From contig CAAEEE010000053.1 of the NCBI GenBank assembly GCA_900754805.1, forward strand, positions 1-5,316: 5,316 bases of DNA, in the 5' to 3' direction. Below the pieces are notes generated by a model, which was given only the letters and a program-made list of their open reading frames with translations, was not told where the DNA came from and did not search any database. The position numbers and the translations under genes are program-made. This stretch comes from Clostridia bacterium (GTDB lineage Bacteria; Bacillota; Clostridia; Peptostreptococcales; Anaerovoracaceae). Below, in pieces: positions 1 through 5,316 of the stretch (position 1 is its first letter; each line of letters begins with the position of its first letter).

Positions 1-2181
1 AAAAATGACGCGTACATAAATGAAGAAGAGCAGTGGGCAGCCGGCACAGAACGGCAGCCGGAATCTAAGAAAAAAACCAAAAATAAAAACGAAAAAAAAG
101 CAAAGACACACCACCCCGGACTGGGCGAAGGTGGGATTTATCATGTAAAAACAGATGGCAGTCCGCTGCCGGAGGGGGAGACGGTTACGTTTGCGCTTGC
201 GGGAAACCAAAACTGCGGGAAGACGACTTTGTTCAATCAGCTTACAGGTGCCAACCAGCATGTTGGGAATTTCCCGGGCGTGACGGTAGACCGAAAAGAC
301 GGCGTGATCCGAGGACACGCAGACACTTTGGTTACAGATCTTCCGGGAATCTATTCGATGTCGCCGTATACGAGCGAGGAAATCGTGACGCGGCAATTTT
401 TGCTTGAAGACAAGCCGAAAGGAATTATCAACATTGTGGATGCGACGAACATCGAGAGAAATTTATATCTGACAATGCAGCTCATGGAGCTTGATATACC
501 GATGGTTTTGGCACTTAACATGATGGATGAGGTGCGCGAAAACGGAGGAACGATTCATGTCAATGCGATGGAAGCGATGCTCGGAATTCCGGTCGTTCCG
601 ATTTCGGCTGCGAAAAATGAAGGAATCAGCGAATTGATCGATCATGCGCTTCATGTGGCGCAGTATGAGGAGAAACCGGGGCGCACGGATTTTTGTGACC
701 CGCAGGATCACGACGGCGCGGTCCATCGCTGCCTGCACGGCATCATGCATCTCATCGAGGACCATGCAGCAAATGCGGGCATTCCGATTCGATTTGCTGC
801 GAGCAAGCTTGCAGAAGGGGATGAACGGATTCTTGAGAAGCTGAAACTTGATCAGAATGAAAAGGAAATGCTCGGGCATATCATTCGTCAAATGGAAGAG
901 GAGCGCGGAATGGATCAGGCGGCAGCGATCGCCGATATGCGATTTGCTTTCATTCAGCAGATTTGCGAGGAGACGGTTGTAAAACCGAGGGAAAGCAAAG
1001 AACACGCGCGCAGCGTGAAAATAGATAAGGTTTTGACGGGAAAATATACGGCGATTCCTGCTTTTGTAGGGATTATGGGGCTGGTGTTCTGGCTGACGTT
1101 CGGAGTAATCGGCTCATGGCTTTCAAAGCTTCTTGACATGGGCATCGGCGCGATGACGGATATTACCGATATAGCACTTACAGAATACGGAATCAATCCG
1201 GTCGTGCATTCGCTCGTGATTGACGGAATTTTTAAAGGAGTGGGAAGCGTGCTTGCGTTCCTGCCGATTATCGTGACACTGTTTTTCTTCCTGTCAATTC
1301 TCGAAGACAGCGGATATATGGCGAGGGTGGCTTTCGTCATGGACAAGCTTCTTCGCAAAATCGGTCTTTCCGGAAGGAGTATCGTCCCAATGCTGATCGG
1401 TTTCGGCTGCACGGTACCGGGAGTCATGGCAAGCCGCACACTGCCGTCGGAACGTGACCGCAAAATGACGATTCTTCTGACGCCATTCATGAGCTGCTCG
1501 GCAAAGCTGCCGATTTACGGATTTTTCAGTGCTGCGTTCTTCCCGGAATACGGAGCACTCGTGATGATTGTTCTGTATTTCACGGGAATCCTTGTAGGTA
1601 TTTTATTTGCGCTGCTGGCTCGCGGCGTTGCATTTAAGGGAGAACCAGTGCCGTTTGTTATGGAACTTCCAAACTACAGACTGCCGGGTGTCAAAAATGT
1701 CGGTCAGCTGCTTTGGGAAAAGGCAAAAGACTTTCTTGAGCGGGCCTTTACGGTCATCTTTGTTGCGACAATTGTGATTTGGTGTCTTCAGACCTTCGAC
1801 ACGAGATTGAATGTGGTATCTGATTCACAAGAGAGCCTGTTGGCGATACTGGCAGGAGTAATTGCGCCGGTTTTCGCGCCGCTTGGCTTTGGAGACTGGA
1901 GAATTTCCACAGCTCTGATTACCGGTTTCATGGCGAAGGAAAGCGTGGTCTCAACACTGACGGTTTTGACGGATGGAATCAGCATTACATCACTTTTAAG
2001 CCCGCTTGCGGCGGCGGCGCTTTTAGTGTTCTGCCTGTTGTATACCCCATGTGTTGCGGCGATTACATCGATTAAGCGGGAGCTTGGCGGAAAATGGTCC
2101 GTGCTTGTTGTGATTCTGCAGTGTGTAATCGCGTGGGTCTGTGCGTTTGCGGTTTATGCGATTGGCAGAATCCTGCTGTAG
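1..2181 (+). CDS. feoB: Ferrous iron transporter FeoB, 5'-truncated by the window edge
   Basis: FeoB is an inner-membrane Fe(II) importer with a cytosolic GTPase domain. The reading frame is open from base 1 with no ATG, GTG or TTG before the P-loop, so the true start lies upstream; 726 residues are visible. The visible N-terminus is a Lys/His-rich hydrophilic stretch leading into HPGLGEGG. The GTPase motifs follow: G1 GNQNCGKT (202-225), G2 in NFPGVT, G3 DLPG (337-348), G4 NMMD (517-528) and G5 SAAK (604-615). A helical spacer leads to the membrane part from about base 1048. Two Gate-type regions carry the family's conserved cysteines, in GFGC (Cys codon 1408) and FMSCSAKLP (1495); a third sits in LLYTPC (2050). 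The product ends in a hydrophobic helix. No frameshift or missing motif is seen. A TTG at 229 lies inside the P-loop helix and cannot be the start. It is probably cotranscribed with the small gene 11 nt downstream; a feoA upstream is expected but not visible. Confidence 0.97.
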   Translation, partial: KNDAYINEEEQWAAGTERQPESKKKTKNKNEKKAKTHHPGLGEGGIYHVKTDGSPLPEGETVTFALAGNQNCGKTTLFNQLTGANQHVGNFPGVTVDRKDGVIRGHADTLVTDLPGIYSMSPYTSEEIVTRQFLLEDKPKGIINIVDATNIERNLYLTMQLMELDIPMVLALNMMDEVRENGGTIHVNAMEAMLGIPVVPISAAKNEGISELIDHALHVAQYEEKPGRTDFCDPQDHDGAVHRCLHGIMHLIEDHAANAGIPIRFAASKLAEGDERILEKLKLDQNEKEMLGHIIRQMEEERGMDQAAAIADMRFAFIQQICEETVVKPRESKEHARSVKIDKVLTGKYTAIPAFVGIMGLVFWLTFGVIGSWLSKLLDMGIGAMTDITDIALTEYGINPVVHSLVIDGIFKGVGSVLAFLPIIVTLFFFLSILEDSGYMARVAFVMDKLLRKIGLSGRSIVPMLIGFGCTVPGVMASRTLPSERDRKMTILLTPFMSCSAKLPIYGFFSAAFFPEYGALVMIVLYFTGILVGILFALLARGVAFKGEPVPFVMELPNYRLPGVKNVGQLLWEKAKDFLERAFTVIFVATIVIWCLQTFDTRLNVVSDSQESLLAILAGVIAPVFAPLGFGDWRISTALITGFMAKESVVSTLTVLTDGISITSLLSPLAAAALLVFCLLYTPCVAAITSIKRELGGKWSVLVVILQCVIAWVCAFAVYAIGRILL

Positions 2182-2192
2182 GAGGTAAAGCT

Positions 2193-2384
2193 ATGAACTT
2201 GGCAACGATTGTTGTTTTGATTATGATAGGAGCCGCGCTTTGCGCGGCTGTCTTTTCCATGATTCGCGGCCGCCGAAAAGGCGGCTGCGGGGGCTGTTCG
2301 GGCTGCGGGGGCTGTTCGGACGGCTTCCGGCACTCCTGCACTTCCTGCTGCCGGGATTTTTCGGAACGTGAAAAAAAGATATGA
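2193..2384 (+). CDS. FeoB-associated Cys-rich membrane protein
   Basis: This is a 63-residue protein of the small family found directly after feoB in many Firmicutes (FeoB-associated Cys-rich, sometimes labelled virus attachment p12 family). Residues 3-24 form one hydrophobic membrane segment, followed by a basic RGRRK stretch. A glycine/cysteine-rich tail then has Cys at 32, 35, 38, 41, 49, 52 and 53 in C-x2-C spacing, which could bind metal. The ATG at 2193 is chosen because GGAGG at 2181-2185 overlaps the last base of the feoB stop codon and sits 7 nt upstream. The same frame stays open back to 2094, but that would overlap feoB and lack the hydrophobic N-terminus. Spacing and content indicate translation in one operon with feoB. 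A role as a FeoB accessory or iron handler is inferred from context; the biochemical function is not established. Confidence 0.9.
   Translation: MNLATIVVLIMIGAALCAAVFSMIRGRRKGGCGGCSGCGGCSDGFRHSCTSCCRDFSEREKKI
2231..2249 (+). other. GC-rich hairpin inside the small Cys-rich gene
   Basis: AGCCGCGC (2231-2238) and GCGCGGCT (2242-2249) form a perfect 8-bp stem with a TTT loop, followed by GTCTTTTCC. It encodes part of the membrane helix (AALCAAV). A second GC-rich hairpin follows at 2269-2285 (GCCGCC, loop GAAAA, GGCGGC). They might slow or partly end transcription within the gene, but they may simply reflect Ala and Gly codons. Confidence 0.35.
2283..2318 (+). repeat. Perfect 18-bp tandem duplication in the Cys-rich tail
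   Basis: GGCTGCGGGGGCTGTTCG occurs twice back to back (2283-2300 and 2301-2318) with no mismatch. It is in frame and encodes GCGGCS twice (residues 31-42). The identity at third positions points to a recent slippage or duplication. Gain or loss of a unit would add or remove one pair of cysteines without a frameshift. Confidence 0.9.
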
Positions 2385-2454
2385 AAAAAGAGCCTGCATG
2401 AGCAAACCCTTCCTTCATAAAAGATGTATTAGTAATTATCGTGTTTTCTAAGTT

Positions 2455-2481
2455 TGTTATAATTTCCAACCAAAACGGAGG
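2455..2481 (+). promoter_or_regulatory. Orphan extended -10 promoter with a Shine-Dalgarno but no start codon
   Basis: TGTTATAAT (2455-2463) is a consensus extended -10 element. The -35 region is weak, TTATCG at 2436-2441 with a 16-bp spacer being the best fit. A start site near 2470 would be followed by a full GGAGG at 2477-2481. No ATG, GTG or TTG lies at the proper distance; the expected start falls at about 2489-2491, exactly where the inverted-repeat element begins. Possible readings are the 5' remnant of a lost gene, or the promoter of a small structured RNA of about 85 nt ending near the T-rich stretch at 2549-2560. Confidence 0.5.
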
Positions 2482-2490
2482 AAATTATAT

Positions 2491-2548
2491 CGAATCTTCC
2501 TTGCGGCAACGCCGCCCGCTGCGCAAGCAGCATACGATTAAAGATTCG
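2491..2548. repeat. Three-armed inverted-repeat element; candidate bidirectional terminator
   Basis: The outer arms CGAATCTT (2491-2498) and AAGATTCG (2541-2548) pair perfectly over 8 bp. After one mismatch the pairing continues for 3 bp outside (2487-2489 with 2550-2552). Inside lie two further hairpins: GCGGC-AAC-GCCGC (2503-2515) and GCTGC-GCAA-GCAGC (2518-2531), the latter closed by a GNRA-type tetraloop when read on the + strand. The element ends at the base next to the kal stop codon. On the + strand it is followed by TTATTTTCTCTT, which fits termination of upstream transcripts. On the - strand only a weak T-run follows. It lies between two convergent genes, where a shared terminator is expected, but the three-way layout is more elaborate than a simple hairpin. 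Confidence 0.6.
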
Positions 2549-2938
2549 TTATTTTCTCTTCATTTCCTTCGGAGTTACGCAAGTTCCGGAAGCTCTTGCA
2601 ACTACGATAGGTTCTTCTAAGAAATCAGCTGCGGAAGCGTTGATGTCTTTTCTGGAAACGATAACCTTTCTTGCTTCGAAAGTCATGTGTCTGGAAGTGT
2701 TACCAATCTTATCGATTTCGCCGTAAGCTTCGATATAGTCGCCTGCATATGTAGGAGCTAAGAATTCTACATTGTCATATGCGCAGAAAAGACCTTCGTC
2801 TCCGTCTAACTTGATTAATAATTCAGTAGCAACGTCACCGAATAAGTGAACCATGTGTGCTCCGTCAACTAATTCTCCACCGTAGTGCGCATCCTTTGCA
2901 GACATTCTTAATCTTAATGTTGAAGTAATTTTTTCCAT
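2549..2938 (-). CDS. kal: 3-aminobutyryl-CoA ammonia-lyase
   Basis: Kal removes ammonia from L-3-aminobutyryl-CoA to give crotonyl-CoA, a late step of lysine fermentation to acetate and butyrate in the cytoplasm. The 129-residue product has the size and pattern of this hotdog-fold family: an N-terminal [20 protein letters not shown] segment, then [38 protein letters not shown] and [14 protein letters not shown]. The ATG at 2938 is preceded by AAGGAG with 8 nt spacing. Codon use is strongly biased: 9 of 10 Leu codons are TTA and all 7 Arg codons are AGA, unlike the CTG/CTT and CGN mix of feoB. This suggests a highly expressed catabolic gene. It appears to be monocistronic: an inverted-repeat element follows the stop directly and feoB converges on it. 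A sigma-54 promoter lies upstream. The remaining lysine genes are not in this window. Assignment is by recognition of the family sequence; a related hotdog thioesterase is the main alternative. Confidence 0.9.
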   Translation of the reverse strand: MEKITSTLRLRMSAKDAHYGGELVDGAHMVHLFGDVATELLIKLDGDEGLFCAYDNVEFLAPTYAGDYIEAYGEIDKIGNTSRHMTFEARKVIVSRKDINASAADFLEEPIVVARASGTCVTPKEMKRK

Positions 2939-2972
2939 TTTATTTTCTCCTTTTTCACATCGATATTTTAAA

Positions 2973-2989
2973 AGTTATTTTGAATAACT
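2973..2989. repeat. Perfect 7-3-7 inverted repeat in the kal leader
   Basis: AGTTATT (2973-2979), loop TTG, AATAACT (2983-2989). It lies between the predicted kal start site (about 3001) and its ribosome binding site. It could be an mRNA leader hairpin or an operator for a further regulator. It is AT-rich and lies in AT-rich DNA, so chance is possible. Confidence 0.45.
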
Positions 2990-3010
2990 CAAAACTCACG
3001 CAAATATATA

Positions 3011-3039
3011 TTGCAAAATGTGTGCCAATGGTTTATTAT
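3011..3039 (+). promoter_or_regulatory. Sigma-70-like promoter for the divergent activator gene
   Basis: TTGCAA (3011-3016, 4 of 6 to TTGACA) and TATTAT (3034-3039, 5 of 6 to TATAAT) are 17 bp apart, giving a start near 3046. The -35 box covers the same bases as the -12 element of the kal sigma-54 promoter on the other strand. Polymerase holoenzymes bound for the two genes would therefore compete. Confidence 0.55.
3013..3028 (-). promoter_or_regulatory. Sigma-54 (-24/-12) promoter for kal
   Basis: Read on the - strand the sequence is TTGGCACACATTTTGC. The -24 element TGGCAC (3027-3022) and the -12 element TTGC (3016-3013) match the known RpoN consensus TGGCAC-N5-TTGC fully, with the required GG-N10-GC spacing. 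The predicted start is near 3001, giving kal a leader of about 62 nt. A sigma-54 activator gene is encoded right next to it in the divergent direction, which supports the call. Confidence 0.88.
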
Positions 3040-3056
3040 TGAAAATAGATAAAAAA

Positions 3057-3075
3057 CGAACCGAATTGTGTTCAC
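3057..3075. promoter_or_regulatory. Operator/UAS candidate, left copy
   Basis: CGAACCGAATTGTGTTCAC contains an imperfect spaced palindrome, GAACC-N6-TGTTC. It matches the copy just after the activator gene at 16 of 19 positions. Its centre is about 65 bp upstream of the predicted kal start and about 20 bp downstream of the predicted activator start. A bound protein could thus activate kal and block its own gene. Spaced palindromes with N6 are known for TyrR boxes, and the activator has a TyrR-like helix-turn-helix. A further half-site, CGAACC, sits at 3087-3092 next to the ribosome binding site. Confidence 0.6.
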
Positions 3076-3096
3076 CTAAAAAGGAGCGAACCCTAA

Positions 3097-5166
3097 ATGA
3101 CAACTACTTACGGCATGAAACGCGTACTGGAACCACAGTATGTTTTACCTACTTCAGCATGGAAACTTGACAATGCTCGCGATATTTATCCGGATGAAAT
3201 GAGAGTATCCATCGAAAGAATACACCTTGAGGGTACGAGTTTCAAGCAGATTTGCACAGAAACCAACAATAATGAGGAAAAAATCAGACAAAAAATCATA
3301 GATATTACGATTCGCAGAGGCAAACTTCATAATCCGGTGACAGACACCGGAGGGCTGGTCTGCGGCATTGTGGAAGAAATCGGAAAGGAGTATGAAAACC
3401 CCAATGGATTAAGGCCGGGAGATACCGTGATTTGCAATGCTTCGCTGGCGTCGCTTCCGATTTACATAGAAAACATAAATGAGATTGATTATACATTTAA
3501 TCAGATTGAGGCGACAGGTTATGTGATTGTACATGACCGCATTCAGGTTGTTCAGGTAGAGGAAAATGTCTTGTCGGCACTTTTGCTTTTCGCGCTGGAT
3601 CAGTCGGGTACGCTTCTCAGACTCAGCGATCTTGCTGAAGGCAAAAGCCGCTTTCTGATTGTTGGAAACAACATGATTACAAACCTTTTGTTCGGCTACG
3701 CGATTCGACGCAAAATCGGCGAACAGGGGGAAATTGTCTGCCTGCTTGACAAGAAAACCGGAATTTCGCTTTCAGGCGGAGGCATCGACAGCCTGCTTGC
3801 AAAGGTCTTCAATCAAATACATTTTCTAGACATATTAAAACCTGTGGAAGCGTTGAAAAAACTGAACGCGGATGCTTTGTTCGATCTTTCCGTAAACTGC
3901 GCGGAAATCCCCGGGGCGGAGACGATAAATATTCTGGCAACAAAACCGAAGGGCACCGTGCTTTTTGCGAATTTAATCAACAACCTGAATATCGCGCTGT
4001 ATATCACGGAATCTATTTCACGAGATTTGGATGTGAGAAGCGCGGAGGGCTTCCTGACGGACTATGATAAATTTGATACGGAACTGGTGGCGGAAGTGGC
4101 GCCATACTTTGAAAATTCAACGGTTGCAAAGCTGAAGGAGACGCAGAAGGACGAATGGGAAATGAGCCCTTACACTAAATCTCTGGTAGAAAAAAGCCTG
4201 ACTGAGGATTTTGTTTTTAAGTCGAGAGCAATGCAGATAGTCATGGAAGAGATTATGAGAGTCTCCAAATATGACTGCAATGTCATCATCTTCGGTTCGA
4301 CCGGTGTCGGTAAAGAAAAGGTCGCGAATCTGATTCAGAAAAGCAGCGACCGCAAGATGCAGCCTTTCGTGAAAATCAACTGCGGCGCAATCTCTCCGAA
4401 CCTGATAGAATCGGAGTTCTTTGGCTATGAAAAGGGTGCGTTCACAGGGGCGAACGCAACCGGGAAAAAGGGCTATTTCGAGACAGCGAACAACGGCGTT
4501 ATGTTCCTCGATGAAATCGGAGAACTGCCGCTGGAGATGCAGGCAAAACTGCTTCGAGTTATTCAGGACGGCGAGTTTTACAGGGTTGGCGGAACGAACC
4601 CGATTAAGACAAACGTCAGAATCATCTCGGCGACGAACAGAGACCTTGAAAAATTCGTAGAGGAAGGGCTGTTCAGACGAGATCTTTATTACAGACTGAA
4701 TGTAGTGCCGATCCGCATCCCGGAACTCTCGGAGAGAACGGATGATATCCCGGCACTTGTGAATTTGTTCCTGACCAAATACGGCAAGAAATTCGGGACA
4801 AACCGTGGGATTTCCGAGAGCGCAATGGATTACATGAAGCGTCAGCCGTGGCCGGGAAATGTCCGCGAGCTTGAAAACGCGGTTCAGAGGCTTATGATAT
4901 CGGCGCAGGGGGAAGACATTACGCTGATGGATGTGATGCGCGACAGCCATGGAGAGCTCTTTGCAGGCGCAGGCTTTGGCAGAGAGGAGGCGGAAAACGC
5001 TGAGAAAGAAAAAGAAATCGATCTGCAGTACGCCGTTGAGGAGTATGAAAAGGGCTTAATCAAGTATGCATGTGAAAAATACGGCTCGACGAGAAAGACG
5101 GCGAAAGCAATCGGAATCAGTCAGACACAGCTTGTCAGAAAGAAGAAAAAGTATGAAATAGAGTAG
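3097..5166 (+). CDS. Sigma-54-dependent activator with a Kdd-like (3,5-diaminohexanoate dehydrogenase) sensor domain
   Basis: The 689-residue protein has three parts. Residues 1 to about 340 resemble Kdd, the lysine-fermentation dehydrogenase of the MDR superfamily: RVLEPQYVLPTSAWK at the start, NPVTDTGG (79-86), GLRPGDTV (104-111) and a Rossmann-like half. The nucleotide loop there reads GNNMITN (190-196) in place of a glycine-rich GxGGxSG, so dehydrogenase activity is doubtful. A short linker without PAS or receiver domain leads to the AAA+ domain (about 372-605). This has Walker A GSTGVGKE (400-407), the sigma-54 contact loop GAFTGA (447-452), Walker B MFLDE (469-473), SATNRD (511-516), arginine fingers FRRDLYYR (R527, R533) and WPGNVRELEN (585-594). 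The C-terminus (about 663-689) is a TyrR/Fis-like helix-turn-helix, STRKTAKAIGISQTQLVRK. The ATG has AAGGAG 10 nt upstream. It is divergent from kal, whose sigma-54 promoter it presumably activates. The sensed ligand, perhaps 3,5-diaminohexanoate or 5-amino-3-oxohexanoate, is inference. Confidence 0.92.
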   Translation: MTTTYGMKRVLEPQYVLPTSAWKLDNARDIYPDEMRVSIERIHLEGTSFKQICTETNNNEEKIRQKIIDITIRRGKLHNPVTDTGGLVCGIVEEIGKEYENPNGLRPGDTVICNASLASLPIYIENINEIDYTFNQIEATGYVIVHDRIQVVQVEENVLSALLLFALDQSGTLLRLSDLAEGKSRFLIVGNNMITNLLFGYAIRRKIGEQGEIVCLLDKKTGISLSGGGIDSLLAKVFNQIHFLDILKPVEALKKLNADALFDLSVNCAEIPGAETINILATKPKGTVLFANLINNLNIALYITESISRDLDVRSAEGFLTDYDKFDTELVAEVAPYFENSTVAKLKETQKDEWEMSPYTKSLVEKSLTEDFVFKSRAMQIVMEEIMRVSKYDCNVIIFGSTGVGKEKVANLIQKSSDRKMQPFVKINCGAISPNLIESEFFGYEKGAFTGANATGKKGYFETANNGVMFLDEIGELPLEMQAKLLRVIQDGEFYRVGGTNPIKTNVRIISATNRDLEKFVEEGLFRRDLYYRLNVVPIRIPELSERTDDIPALVNLFLTKYGKKFGTNRGISESAMDYMKRQPWPGNVRELENAVQRLMISAQGEDITLMDVMRDSHGELFAGAGFGREEAENAEKEKEIDLQYAVEEYEKGLIKYACEKYGSTRKTAKAIGISQTQLVRKKKKYEIE

Positions 5167-5185
5167 CGAACCGAATAAGGTTCAC
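5167..5185. promoter_or_regulatory. Operator/UAS candidate, right copy
   Basis: CGAACCGAATAAGGTTCAC starts at the base after the activator stop codon. It contains the palindrome GAACC-N6-GGTTC with perfect 5-bp arms (5168-5172 and 5179-5183). Only the three central bases differ from the left copy. It could be an activator binding site for genes to the right of the window. As a hairpin it is short and lacks a good T-run, so a terminator is less likely. Confidence 0.6.
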
Positions 5186-5208
5186 TATTTTGCGCTATGA
5201 AAACAAAA

Positions 5209-5223
5209 CGGTTCAACCTTTGC
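5209..5223 (+). promoter_or_regulatory. Weak sigma-54-like promoter pointing out of the window
   Basis: CGGTTCAACCTTTGC keeps the GG-N10-GC spacing and a full TTGC -12 element, but the -24 element (CGGTTC against TGGCAC) is poor. It lies 35 bp from the centre of the right operator copy; the corresponding distance at kal is 40 bp. No gene starts between here and the window end: an ATG at 5198 gives only 16 codons with no ribosome binding site. If real, it would drive a gene beyond 5316. Confidence 0.35.
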
Positions 5224-5316
5224 GGAGAACTTGAGAAAAGAAATTGAAACGCAGACGCTAAAATCCGCATAAAAAGCAGGCTTGGGCTTTTGCGCTAAAT
5301 AAAGAAAAAAAAGAAA

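Noticed and set aside
229..231. TTG as start of feoB
   Set aside because: It falls directly after the P-loop codons; the frame continues upstream to base 1 with the complete G1 motif and an N-terminal extension typical of the family.
463..1490. Two - strand open frames (463-1005 and 954-1490)
   Set aside because: Both are opposite conserved feoB coding sequence and their translations are low-complexity mirror products of it.
2094..2192. Upstream extension of the Cys-rich protein to 2094
   Set aside because: It would overlap feoB by almost 90 bases, and the ATG at 2193 has a well-placed GGAGG and begins a clean membrane helix.
2489..2620. Short + strand open frame following the orphan Shine-Dalgarno, starting at ATC 2489
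   Set aside because: It lacks a normal start codon, runs through the inverted repeat and then antisense into kal, and its product resembles nothing I recognise.
4117..4950. Long - strand open frame of 277 codons
   Set aside because: It lies wholly opposite the AAA+ domain of the activator, which carries all expected motifs. Its translation shows no recognisable family and it has no ribosome binding site of note.
5198..5248. Mini-ORF starting at ATG 5198
   Set aside because: Only 16 codons, no ribosome binding site, and it overlaps the candidate sigma-54 promoter.
5276..5293. Second sigma-54-like match near AGGCTTGGGCTTTTGC
   Set aside because: The GG-to-GC spacing is 11 instead of 10, which is generally not tolerated.
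5188..5297. TTTTGCGCTA occurring twice, at 5188-5197 and 5288-5297, exactly 100 bases apart
   Set aside because: A 10-base match with no palindrome or link to the other elements; it may be chance.
5271..5297. Possible terminator of the activator gene (AAAAGC, loop, GCTTTT)
   Set aside because: The stem is short and AT-rich, and no separate T-run follows on the + strand.

Overview
The window looks like chromosomal DNA from an anaerobic, amino-acid-fermenting member of the Clostridia (Bacillota). The evidence is a Firmicutes-style FeoB followed by its small Cys-rich partner, a lysine-fermentation enzyme (3-aminobutyryl-CoA ammonia-lyase), strong AAGGAG/GGAGG ribosome binding sites and moderate GC. 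The genus cannot be fixed from the sequence alone.

Layout. (1) 1-2384, + strand: the 3' part of a ferrous-iron uptake operon. It holds feoB, whose 5' end lies outside the window, followed 11 nt later by a 63-residue FeoB-associated Cys-rich membrane protein. (2) 2385-2548: an intergenic stretch with an orphan extended -10 promoter and a Shine-Dalgarno but no start codon. It runs into a three-armed inverted-repeat element that ends exactly at the kal stop codon. (3) 2549-2938, - strand: kal, with the codon bias of a highly expressed gene. (4) 2939-3096: a compact divergent regulatory region. It contains a near-consensus sigma-54 promoter for kal, an overlapping sigma-70-like promoter for the opposite gene, and a palindromic operator candidate. 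(5) 3097-5166, + strand: a 689-residue sigma-54-dependent activator. Its N-terminal half resembles the lysine-pathway enzyme L-erythro-3,5-diaminohexanoate dehydrogenase (Kdd) instead of a usual PAS, GAF or receiver sensor. (6) 5167-5316: a second copy of the operator and a weaker sigma-54-like promoter pointing out of the window.

How it fits together (inference). The enzyme-derived domain of the activator probably senses an intermediate of lysine fermentation. The AAA+ domain, with an intact GAFTGA loop, would then open the sigma-54 promoter of kal. The same 19-bp near-repeat flanks the activator on both sides. This suggests one operator controls kal and the activator gene itself, and the other controls a transcription unit to the right, where the remaining lysine-fermentation genes (kamA, kamD, kamE, kdd, kce) might lie. 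The most interesting part of the window is this self-contained circuit: a catabolic enzyme fold reused as sensor, its sigma-54 promoter, and matching operators.
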